Source: Planctomycetaceae bacterium (GTDB lineage Bacteria > Planctomycetota > Planctomycetia > Planctomycetales > Planctomycetaceae). Taken from it: a stretch of DNA of 5,792 nucleotides. Within the stretch, counting starts at the first letter, position 1. The number at the start of each line of letters is the position of its first letter. The stretch spans positions 1 to 5,792 of the forward strand of contig JAGQQT010000277.1 of NCBI GenBank assembly GCA_020426065.1, given 5' to 3'. The notes beneath the pieces are model-generated. The model saw only the letters and a program-made list of their open reading frames with translations. It searched no databases and was not told where the DNA came from. Of this stretch, positions 1-5,792 are shown one piece after another. The position numbers and the translations under genes were made by a program.

Positions 1-1379
1 CGATTGATGAATTCTCGAAAGCTGCACCGGAAGTCAAGCATGCCCAGGCCATGGACCGGATGCTGGAAAGCGATGATTACGTCAATAACTGGGTGACGAT
101 CTGGACCAACCTCCTGATCGGGCGAGAAACTCCCCGACGCACCAGCCGGGAGGGAATGGAAAAATTCCTGCGGGAAGCATTTGCCAAAAATCGTGCCTGG
201 GATCAGGTGGTTTCCGACCTGATGACTGCAGAAGGTCATTACGAAGAAAACGGAGCAGTCAATTATCTGCTGAGCCAGATGACCATGCGGGATGAGGGTG
301 TTCAGGCAACAGCTAAAACCGCTCGTCTGTTTTTGGGAACTCAGGTGCAGTGCACCCAGTGCCACAACCATCCGTTCAATGACTGGAAACAGAATCAGTT
401 CTGGGAATTCAACAGTTTCTTCCGTCAGGCTCGACGGATTGATCATCGCCGGGTTGATCCCCAAACCGGACAACAGGTTGACGATTACTCAGAACTGGTG
501 ACCGAAGATTTCTCCGGCCCCGTTTTTTATGAAAAACGAAGCGGCGTGATGCAGGTCGCTTATCCGAAATACTTCGGTGAAGATGTAGAGTTTGATAACG
601 GAAAACGTCGTCAGGAAGTATTCGCGGAGTCGATCCTCAATGACCCGAACCATCAGATGGCCCGGGCTATGGTGAACCGGATGTGGGGTCACTTCTTCGG
701 CTACGGATTTACCCGCCCCGTTGATGACATGGGACCACACAATCCCCCATCACATCCCCGGCTGCTGGAATTCCTGACCGAAAAGTTTGTGGAATCCAAG
801 TATGACATGAAAATGCTGGTTCGCTGGATCACGGCAACTGATGCCTATCGTCTGAGCAGCGAGTTCAATCCCAAGAATAAGATTGATGCCCCGGCTGCCG
901 GAGAAATGCCGCTCTTCAGCCACATGTACATCAAATCCATGGAAGCCGAGCAGCTGTTTGACTCTCTGATGGTGACGGCCAACAATCACTCCAAAGATGC
1001 TTCAAACTATGCACAGGCCATGCAACAGCGGAACCGCTGGATGCAGCAGTTTGTGACAACCTTCGGCACAGATGAAAACGATGAAGCCACCACATTTAAC
1101 GGCAGCATCCCTCAGGCCCTGATGATGATGAACGGGGAACTGATGGAAACCGCCACGAAATGCGAACCAGGATCACTGTTGCATGCTGTGGTTCAATCCA
1201 ATGAAAAGGATACCCGCAAAGTGCAATTGCTGTACCTGGCATCCCTGGGACGCAATCCGACCACTCGAGACCTCTCGGCAGTCCGCAAATTGATGCAGGC
1301 CAGCGGAGATCCGGTCTCCCTGTACCAGGATCTGTTCTGGGCATTGCTCAACAGCAATGAGTTCATCCTGATTCGTTAA
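1..1379 (+). CDS. DUF1549 (PSCyt2)-DUF1553 (PSD1) protein, 5' truncated by window edge
   Basis: This is the C-terminal 458 residues of a planctomycete PSCyt2/PSD1 protein. The frame is open from base 3 (bases 1-2 finish the previous codon), so the ATG at 51 is internal and not the start. By alignment with the paralogue at 3397-5646, only the first ~50 residues of DUF1549 and whatever precedes them are missing. DUF1549 ends with the hallmark CTQCHNHPF (CxxCH at 351-365) followed by [12 protein letters not shown]1553 follows, with [28 protein letters not shown] and the typical ending [13 protein letters not shown]. The family is usually exported and encoded beside DUF1501, as here. Its biochemical activity is not established; CxxCH could bind haem c or a metal. 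Whether this copy also had an N-terminal membrane anchor or anti-sigma part cannot be seen. Family assignment is very secure; function is unknown. Confidence 0.95.
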   Translation, partial: IDEFSKAAPEVKHAQAMDRMLESDDYVNNWVTIWTNLLIGRETPRRTSREGMEKFLREAFAKNRAWDQVVSDLMTAEGHYEENGAVNYLLSQMTMRDEGVQATAKTARLFLGTQVQCTQCHNHPFNDWKQNQFWEFNSFFRQARRIDHRRVDPQTGQQVDDYSELVTEDFSGPVFYEKRSGVMQVAYPKYFGEDVEFDNGKRRQEVFAESILNDPNHQMARAMVNRMWGHFFGYGFTRPVDDMGPHNPPSHPRLLEFLTEKFVESKYDMKMLVRWITATDAYRLSSEFNPKNKIDAPAAGEMPLFSHMYIKSMEAEQLFDSLMVTANNHSKDASNYAQAMQQRNRWMQQFVTTFGTDENDEATTFNGSIPQALMMMNGELMETATKCEPGSLLHAVVQSNEKDTRKVQLLYLASLGRNPTTRDLSAVRKLMQASGDPVSLYQDLFWALLNSNEFILIR

Positions 1380-1402
1380 TACTCGGTCTACACGAAACAA
1401 AA

Positions 1403-1424
1403 CGTCTCCCGATCCCGGGAGACG
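1403..1424. other. Intercistronic stem-loop
   Basis: A perfect 9-bp stem, CGTCTCCCG against CGGGAGACG, closes a 4-base loop (ATCC) in the gap between the DUF1549/1553 gene and the DUF1501 gene. On the + strand no T-run follows, so it is probably not a terminator for the upstream gene. It more likely stabilises or separates the messages of two cotranscribed genes. On the - strand the stem is followed by TTTTGTTT, so it could terminate antisense transcription. The structure is seen directly; its role is inferred. Confidence 0.6.
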
Positions 1425-1455
1425 AACACCATAAACACTTTTACGAAACCCAACT

Positions 1456-1460
1456 GGAGA
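1456..1460 (+). promoter_or_regulatory. Ribosome binding site of the DUF1501 gene
   Basis: GGAGA lies 5 bases before the ATG at 1466. It fixes that ATG as the start, and a good Tat signal follows immediately. Confidence 0.8.
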
Positions 1461-1465
1461 GCCAC

Positions 1466-2737
1466 ATGAACTCTTTTCCTTCGCCTTCTGTCGATCGTCG
1501 GCACTTTCTGAAGCACGTGGCTGCCGGGAGCGCCATGACGATTCCCGCGTTTCACTTCCTGAACAACCTGTCTGCTCATGCAGATGATGTCCGCAGGAAC
1601 GAAAAGGCCTGTATTCTGATCTGGCTGAGCGGTGGCCCTCCCACGATTGACATGTGGGACCTGAAGCCAGGCTCCAAAAATGGTGGAGAGTTCAAACCGA
1701 TCGACACTGCTGGTGATCTGCAGATTTCCGAGCATCTGCCGAAAATCGCCAAGCAGATGGGTGATCTGTCCGTGGTCCGGACCATGAGCACTCGTGAAGC
1801 CGACCACACCCGCGGTCGCTACTACATGCAGACCACTTATGTGCCGAACCCAACCGTGATTCATCCTTCGTTCGGCTCCGTGGTCAGCCACACCCTGGCA
1901 CCACGACGCAAGTATCTGGAAATTCCGGCCTTTGTTTCGATCGGCGGCGGTTCCGGCAGTGCTGGTTTCCTCGGCATGACACACGCTCCTTTCGTAGTCG
2001 ATACCAACGGTCAGATCCGGAACGTGGATCAGGGATCGGTTGATCGTCGTCGACTGGAACAGCGTTTGGCCATGTGGGACGTTGTCGAGTCCGGCTTCAT
2101 CAACACCGATCGTGGTGATCTGCCCCAGGCACACAAGGATGTCTACCACAAGGCGGTCAACCTGATGACCTCCAGCCAGATGGAAGCCTTCCAGGTTTCC
2201 AAGGAAGATCCCAAAACCCAGGAAGCCTATGGCAACAACAATCTGGGCCGCGGTCTGCTGATGGCGCGCCGTCTGGTGGAAAAAGGAGTTCCTTTCGTCG
2301 AAGTCAACTACGGTGGATGGGACCTTCACAACGATGTCTTCAACACTCTGAGTAATCAGCGTCTGCCGGATCTGGATCAGGGGATTGCCGCTCTGACCCA
2401 GGATCTTCGCAGCCGCGGTATGCTGGAAAACACCGTCATCGTCTGTATGGGCGAATTCGGCCGAACTCCCCGCATCAACCAGAATGTCGGCCGCGATCAC
2501 TGGGCCGCAAGCTGGTCACTCCTGATTGGTGGTGGCGGGCTGACCGGTGGAATTGCCGTCGGACAAACCGACAAGGACGGCATTGGTATCGAAACCAAGA
2601 GCTATCTGCCAGGCGATATCTGGGCAACCGTTTCCAAGGCGATGGGCATTCCTCTGAACATCGTCCACACATCGAAACGTGGCCGTCCGATGAAGATTGC
2701 CAATGGTGGAATTCCAATTGAAGAACTCGCGGGATAA
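1466..2737 (+). CDS. DUF1501 family protein, Tat-exported
   Basis: This is a complete 423-residue DUF1501 protein, a family related to the alkaline phosphatase/sulfatase fold. The N-terminus has a twin-arginine motif (DRRHFLK, residues 10-16), a hydrophobic stretch at about 18-35 and a likely cleavage site after SAHA (residue 39), so it is probably exported folded through Tat. Family motifs follow in order: [11 protein letters not shown] (55-65), [10 protein letters not shown] (113-122), GGWDLH (283-288), [10 protein letters not shown] (329-338) and GRDHW (342-346). The Asp and His residues of these motifs are plausible metal ligands by analogy with alkaline-phosphatase-like enzymes; this is inference. 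It lies 86 bases after the DUF1549/1553 gene, the common pairing in planctomycetes, and is followed by a strong terminator, so it is probably the last gene of that operon. The substrate is unknown. Length, start and stop all look normal. Confidence 0.96.
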   Translation: MNSFPSPSVDRRHFLKHVAAGSAMTIPAFHFLNNLSAHADDVRRNEKACILIWLSGGPPTIDMWDLKPGSKNGGEFKPIDTAGDLQISEHLPKIAKQMGDLSVVRTMSTREADHTRGRYYMQTTYVPNPTVIHPSFGSVVSHTLAPRRKYLEIPAFVSIGGGSGSAGFLGMTHAPFVVDTNGQIRNVDQGSVDRRRLEQRLAMWDVVESGFINTDRGDLPQAHKDVYHKAVNLMTSSQMEAFQVSKEDPKTQEAYGNNNLGRGLLMARRLVEKGVPFVEVNYGGWDLHNDVFNTLSNQRLPDLDQGIAALTQDLRSRGMLENTVIVCMGEFGRTPRINQNVGRDHWAASWSLLIGGGGLTGGIAVGQTDKDGIGIETKSYLPGDIWATVSKAMGIPLNIVHTSKRGRPMKIANGGIPIEELAG

Positions 2738-2739
2738 TC

Positions 2740-2770
2740 CCCTCGGGATTGATTTTACTGCAATCGAGGG
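2740..2770 (+). other. Possible alternative hairpin competing with the terminator
   Basis: Bases 2740-2744 plus 2747-2751 can pair with 2761-2770. This gives ten pairs, a two-base bulge (GG at 2745-2746) and a 9-base loop. The pairing would take up GAGGG (2766-2770), the outer half of the terminator's left arm. A smaller hairpin, AATCCC/GGGATT (2736-2741 with 2745-2750), excludes this alternative and leaves the terminator free. The pairings are visible; any regulatory use is speculative. Confidence 0.3.
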
Positions 2771-2793
2771 AACCATCTGGTTCCCTCTTTTTT
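2766..2793 (+). terminator. Rho-independent terminator after the DUF1501 gene
   Basis: A perfect 9-bp stem, GAGGGAACC (2766-2774) and GGTTCCCTC (2779-2787), encloses the loop ATCT and is followed at once by six T. It lies 28 bases after the DUF1501 stop and separates that gene from the sigma-factor gene. Sigma-factor transcription must therefore come from a promoter in the short gap, one inside the upstream gene, or read-through. Confidence 0.92.
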
Positions 2794-2851
2794 GGCCTGC
2801 TGCAACCTGCTATGGGGAAATTTACAGGCAAGTCCTGTTGGCAAAACGGAA

Positions 2852-3400
2852 ATGGAACACTCTCCACCAGTCGTGAATGCGGAAAGCCCGAGCCGGGAAT
2901 TTCTCGAACAGTTCGTCCATGTTCAGCGGCGCTTGTACGTGTTCCTGCTCGCACAGGCCGGATCACCTCAGATTGCTGATGATGTCCTGCAGAATGTCAA
3001 CGTTGTGGCCCTTTCCAAATGGCAGCAGTTTGAACCGGGAACCAATTTTCTGGCCTGGGTTTATCGGATTGCCACTCTGGAACTGTTGAAGTATCGCCAG
3101 AAATCGGCCCGGAACAAACTGGTGTTCAACGACGATTACCTGGCCCAGATTTCTAATGCGGTCACCGAATTGAGTGAACAGTCTGAACAAAGGCGCCAGG
3201 CCCTGGCCTTCTGCCTGAAGAAGCTGAAGAAAAAGGATCGCGAACTGGTCCGCTTACGCTATCAGCAGGGGCTGGATGGCGAGACGCTTTCGGAAAAACT
3301 GAGCCGGCCCATCAACTCGATTTATCAGTCGCTGGGGCGGATTCGCCGGGCATTACTTACCTGTATTGAAAAACAGATTTTACTTGAGGGTCGACAATGA
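2852..3400 (+). CDS. ECF RNA polymerase sigma factor, Rhodopirellula/Verrucomicrobium family
   Basis: This 182-residue ECF sigma factor directs RNA polymerase to a specific promoter set. Region 2 spans about residues 17-84, with [15 protein letters not shown] in the place of the usual DxxQxxF-type helix and then [22 protein letters not shown] poorly conserved linker leads to region 4 at about 116-172 ([17 protein letters not shown], then the helix-turn-helix [20 protein letters not shown]). The pattern fits the sigma family common in Planctomycetes and Verrucomicrobia (TIGR02989 type). I chose ATG 2852. The reading frame extends upstream to a TTG at 2792, but that codon lies in the T-run of the preceding terminator, so it is unlikely. 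No good Shine-Dalgarno precedes 2852, and GTG 2873 is a weaker alternative. The stop overlaps the next start as ATGA, so the downstream membrane protein is its probable anti-sigma partner. Regulon unknown. Confidence 0.93.
   Translation: MEHSPPVVNAESPSREFLEQFVHVQRRLYVFLLAQAGSPQIADDVLQNVNVVALSKWQQFEPGTNFLAWVYRIATLELLKYRQKSARNKLVFNDDYLAQISNAVTELSEQSEQRRQALAFCLKKLKKKDRELVRLRYQQGLDGETLSEKLSRPINSIYQSLGRIRRALLTCIEKQILLEGRQ
3386..3390 (+). promoter_or_regulatory. Ribosome binding site within the sigma gene, for the membrane protein
   Basis: GAGGG sits inside the last codons of the sigma gene, 6 bases before the ATG at 3397. The ATG shares its last bases with the sigma stop (ATGA, 3397-3400). This supports that start and suggests translational coupling of the two proteins. 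Confidence 0.75.
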
Positions 3401-5646
3401 GTTGGTCAGATTCTCATATCCAACTTCATCAACTTGCAGACCGGATCTGTGAGGGAACTCTGACACAGGCAGACTGTGATCAGCTCCAGCAGTTGATTGC
3501 ACAGCAACCCCAACTGGCTGAACAACTCGTCCGGCACTTGGAAGTACATACCCTGCTCTACTGGGATCTGGGACAAACCGTTCCGTCCCTGTTTGATGAA
3601 GAAACTTCCGACCGCTCCGCCCAGGAACTGGCACTGGAGCATGATCTCGAACTGGAAGCCTCCCGCTCACGGGAGGCATTTCAGATTCTTCTGGATGATC
3701 TGCTGACTGAAGCAGGCCTGTCTGATCCGGAGATTTACACAACACTCCCCACTCCAGTTGAAAAGCCAGATCGACGACGTATCTTTGCTATCCTGACAAC
3801 CTCCTGTCTGTTTCTGGTGGGCCTGTTTGCCTTTCTGTTCAATCAGCAGGGAACGGCTCCACCCAAACCGGAGAATGAGCAGGTTCAGGTTGATGCGAAA
3901 TCTGATCGTCCGAATAAGCAGGATCCACACCAGACTGATCCTGTCGTTGATCCTGTACTGGTATCAGAGGATGAAAATCCGCCTGAACTTCCTCCATTTG
4001 AGTGGGGATCACCCCATCATTCTCCTGCGGTCGCAGATAACAATCCAGAGACTAAAGATCCTTCCAAAATCAAACCAGCTGCTCCTGGACGGGCAATCCT
4101 GAACGATGTGGAGCTGGTTGATGAAATCAATCGCCTGTTAAAAGAGGGCTGGAAAGACTGGGAAGTCTCCCCTTCTCCCCAGGCGGAAGATCATGAATGG
4201 ATTCGCCGGGTTTATCTGGATCTGGCGGGGCGGATTCCGCATGAATCCGAAGTGAGCGCCTACCTGGCCGATGATCGTGCTGATAAGGACCAGCGGCTCA
4301 TTGACAGCCTGCTCGGCTCTTCCGACTTTGCCTTGAACTGGTCAACCCGCTGGACGCACCATCTGGTCGGTCGGGTTCCTCCGGAACATGTCGACCAGGT
4401 AGCACTGCAGAAGTTCCTGATTGATGGTCTGCACTCCACCGCTCAATGGGATCAGATGGTCAAGGAGCTGATTGCCGCTCAAGGGCGTCCCCATGAAAAT
4501 GGAGCGGTCAATTTTCTGATGGCCCATCTGAACAATCAGGCTGTTCCAGCAACGGCTTACGTCGCTCGAACCCTGATGGGATTTCAGATTCAGTGCGCCC
4601 AGTGCCACAACCATCCGTTTTATGCAATGAACCAGCAGCAGTTCTGGGAGTTCAACAGCTTCTTCAAACAGGCTGTCATCACCCGAACTCGCACGCAGGA
4701 TGATCAGGATAAAGCAGAGACAGATTACGAGCTTCGTGATCGGGAATTCACTGGCCCGACATATTATGAATCACGACAGGGAACCATGCACGTTGCCTAT
4801 TCCCGATTCAACGGCCAGGAAATCAACGATGAAGGCGAAGAATCCCGTCGCCAGAAACTGGGAGAACTGCTGGTTGAAGGAGACGAACCGCTTGTTGCTC
4901 AGGCTTTTGTGAATCGGGTCTGGGCTCATCTGTTTGGTTACGGCTTTACCGCTCCGGTGGATGATCTCGGACCGCACAATCCTCCCAGCCATCCGGAACT
5001 GTTTGCCACTCTCACGCGGTCTTTTGTGGCGAGCGGCTATGACATTACCCGACTCTATCGCTGGATTGCCTTGAGCGATGCCTATCATCTCTCCAGCAGC
5101 ACCCACGATGGAAACCAGTCCGACACTCCGGAAACCGGCCAGCTCCCTGCCTTTTCCCGGATGTATCCCAAGCAGCTCTCACCTGAAGAGCTGTATAACT
5201 CGCTGGTGGTGCTCAATGAAGGGAAGCTTTCCAGCGGTCGGCAGTGGCCTGCTTATGTCGCCGAACGGGATGACTGGGTTTCGCAGTTCATCGTCTCTCA
5301 TGAAAATGATGAGAACGATGAAGAGAACCATTTCGATGGGAGCGTGACGCAGGCCCTGGTACTGATGAACAACGAGTTCATTCAGCAGACTGTGTCCCCG
5401 GAATCCAATCCGCAGTTCTCTCATCTGCTGACCGATACCGGTTCCGATCAGGACAAGTTTGAACGCATCTGCCTGGCCGTACTGTCCCGCGAGCCGACTG
5501 CCCGGGAAGCCGTCTTCTTCCGCAGCATCACCGGAAAACTCCGGGAAGCCGACACCGATCGCGAACGGGAACAGATCCTCTCCACCCGCCTCTCGGATGT
5601 CTACTGGGCCTACCTCAACTCCAGTGAGTTCATTGTGAACCATTGA
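3397..5646 (+). CDS. Anti-sigma-like membrane protein fused to DUF1549 (PSCyt2)-DUF1553 (PSD1)
   Basis: Complete 749-residue protein. Residues 1-55 ([20 protein letters not shown], then a [10 protein letters not shown] helix) match the short helical N-terminus of planctomycete FecR/anti-sigma-like membrane proteins encoded beside ECF sigma factors. No HxxxCxxC zinc site is present. A charged segment (56-125) leads to KPDRRR and one membrane helix at about 129-148. By the positive-inside rule the N-terminus is cytoplasmic and the rest extracytoplasmic. A Pro/Asp/Asn-rich linker (150-230) is followed by DUF1549 at about 233-425 ([13 protein letters not shown], 269-281; CxxCH in [10 protein letters not shown]400-H404) and DUF1553 at about 478-745 ([14 protein letters not shown], 504-517; [14 protein letters not shown], 520-533). 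The C-terminal two-thirds is paralogous to the gene at 1-1379. Coupling to the sigma gene suggests it holds the sigma factor at the membrane until a signal arrives; this is inference. The domain assignments are secure, the anti-sigma role moderately so. Confidence 0.93.
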   Translation: MSWSDSHIQLHQLADRICEGTLTQADCDQLQQLIAQQPQLAEQLVRHLEVHTLLYWDLGQTVPSLFDEETSDRSAQELALEHDLELEASRSREAFQILLDDLLTEAGLSDPEIYTTLPTPVEKPDRRRIFAILTTSCLFLVGLFAFLFNQQGTAPPKPENEQVQVDAKSDRPNKQDPHQTDPVVDPVLVSEDENPPELPPFEWGSPHHSPAVADNNPETKDPSKIKPAAPGRAILNDVELVDEINRLLKEGWKDWEVSPSPQAEDHEWIRRVYLDLAGRIPHESEVSAYLADDRADKDQRLIDSLLGSSDFALNWSTRWTHHLVGRVPPEHVDQVALQKFLIDGLHSTAQWDQMVKELIAAQGRPHENGAVNFLMAHLNNQAVPATAYVARTLMGFQIQCAQCHNHPFYAMNQQQFWEFNSFFKQAVITRTRTQDDQDKAETDYELRDREFTGPTYYESRQGTMHVAYSRFNGQEINDEGEESRRQKLGELLVEGDEPLVAQAFVNRVWAHLFGYGFTAPVDDLGPHNPPSHPELFATLTRSFVASGYDITRLYRWIALSDAYHLSSSTHDGNQSDTPETGQLPAFSRMYPKQLSPEELYNSLVVLNEGKLSSGRQWPAYVAERDDWVSQFIVSHENDENDEENHFDGSVTQALVLMNNEFIQQTVSPESNPQFSHLLTDTGSDQDKFERICLAVLSREPTAREAVFFRSITGKLREADTDREREQILSTRLSDVYWAYLNSSEFIVNH
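3658..3677 (+). other. Perfect intragenic hairpin
   Basis: GCCTCCCG and CGGGAGGC form an 8-bp perfect stem around the loop CTCA, inside the coding sequence for residues 88-94 of the membrane protein. It lies between the anti-sigma-like part and the membrane helix. Its core, CTCCCG-4 bases-CGGGAG, is the same as in the hairpin at 1403-1424. It may be only a codon-use coincidence; no T-run follows. Confidence 0.4.
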
Positions 5647-5673
5647 GTGCTGAAGTGATTTCCAAATGCCTGC

Positions 5674-5685
5674 TCAACATGTTGA
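5674..5685. other. 12-base perfect palindrome in the downstream gap
   Basis: TCAACATGTTGA is self-complementary over 12 bases and lies 28 bases after the last stop codon. It has the size of a dimeric repressor site, and TTGACT (5682-5687) overlaps its right half, but no matching -10 element is found at the usual distance. A looser outer pairing (5651-5663 with 5704-5716; one mismatch, two G-T pairs) encloses it. Function unknown. Confidence 0.3.
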
Positions 5686-5731
5686 CTGTATAGACTGCTG
5701 ATAGGAAATGGTTTCAATAATCAGCCGCAAA

Positions 5732-5790
5732 GCGCTAGCCGCGGGTCTATTTTGATTGGACATTCAACATCAAATACCCGCGGCTAGCGC
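5732..5790. repeat. Long REP-like inverted repeat / hairpin
   Basis: GCGCTAGCCGCGGGT (5732-5746) is repeated in inverted form at 5776-5790 with all 15 bases paired around 29 bases. The interior can pair further (ATTT-GAT with ATCAAAT, one bulged T). Each arm contains the short palindromes GCTAGC and CCGCGG. The arms are much richer in G+C than the loop. The right arm is followed by CT and the window ends, so a following T-run, which would make it a terminator, cannot be checked. The form is that of a dispersed intergenic repeat; it could also act as a bidirectional terminator or mRNA-end stabiliser. Confidence 0.7.
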
Positions 5791-5792
5791 CT

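Noticed and set aside
51..53. ATG at 51 as the start of the first gene
   Set aside because: The frame is open to the window edge, and residues before this ATG align with the DUF1549 region of the paralogue, so the ATG is internal.
1388..2500. Long open frame on the - strand (370 codons) opposite the DUF1501 gene
   Set aside because: It lies almost wholly antisense to a gene with a clear ribosome binding site, Tat signal and all family motifs. Its translation shows no recognisable domain and it has no visible start signals of its own.
2792..2816. TTGGCC ... TATGGG as a promoter for the sigma gene
   Set aside because: The spacing is about 13-14 bases and the second element is poor. No convincing housekeeping or ECF-type promoter is visible in this gap.
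2792..2851. TTG-initiated 20-residue extension of the sigma factor
   Set aside because: The TTG lies in the T-run of the terminator, has no ribosome binding site, and the extra residues (ACCNLLWGN...) do not belong to the sigma fold.
5179..5643. Open frame of 154 codons on the - strand near the end of the last gene
   Set aside because: It is a shadow of the conserved DUF1553 coding sequence, with no recognisable domain.
5682..5710. TTGACT as the -35 element of a promoter
   Set aside because: At 16-18 bases downstream there is only GGAAATG-like sequence, with no acceptable -10 element.
1..5792. CRISPR array, tRNA/rRNA gene, insertion sequence or phage gene
   Set aside because: No regularly spaced direct repeats, no tRNA or rRNA signature and no transposase or phage motif were seen; the window is almost entirely four ordinary coding regions.

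Overview
The window looks like a piece of a planctomycete chromosome. The evidence is a set of protein families largely confined to Planctomycetes and their relatives: PSCyt2/PSD1 (DUF1549/DUF1553) proteins, a Tat-exported DUF1501 protein, and an ECF sigma factor of the Rhodopirellula/Verrucomicrobium type. Base composition is moderate, so a Gimesia- or Rubinisphaera-like member is plausible, but the species cannot be named from the sequence. All four genes lie on the + strand and little DNA is non-coding.

Layout. (1) 1-1379 is the 3' part of a DUF1549-DUF1553 gene that begins outside the window. (2) After an 86-base gap with a strong small hairpin and a clear ribosome binding site, 1466-2737 encodes a DUF1501 protein with a twin-arginine signal. 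These two form the usual DUF1549/1553-DUF1501 pair and probably one transcript, closed by a textbook intrinsic terminator at 2766-2793. (3) Beyond the terminator, 2852-3400 encodes a 182-residue ECF sigma factor. (4) Its stop codon overlaps the start of the last gene, 3397-5646, by ATGA. That gene encodes a 749-residue protein with a short anti-sigma-like cytoplasmic N-terminus, one membrane helix, a Pro/Asp-rich linker, and a complete DUF1549-DUF1553 region clearly paralogous to gene 1. (5) 5647-5792 is non-coding. It holds a 12-base palindrome and, at the very end, a 15-bp perfect inverted repeat around 29 bases, which resembles a dispersed REP-like hairpin.

How it may work together (inference). 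The sigma factor and the membrane protein look like a translationally coupled sigma/anti-sigma pair. Unusually, the extracytoplasmic part of the presumed anti-sigma factor is a whole DUF1549-DUF1553 protein, the same kind of protein as the neighbouring gene 1. An exported protein family with a CxxCH motif may therefore serve both as an effector (gene 1 with DUF1501) and as the sensor arm of a regulator. The biochemical roles of DUF1549, DUF1553 and DUF1501 are not established, so the signal and the target genes remain unknown.
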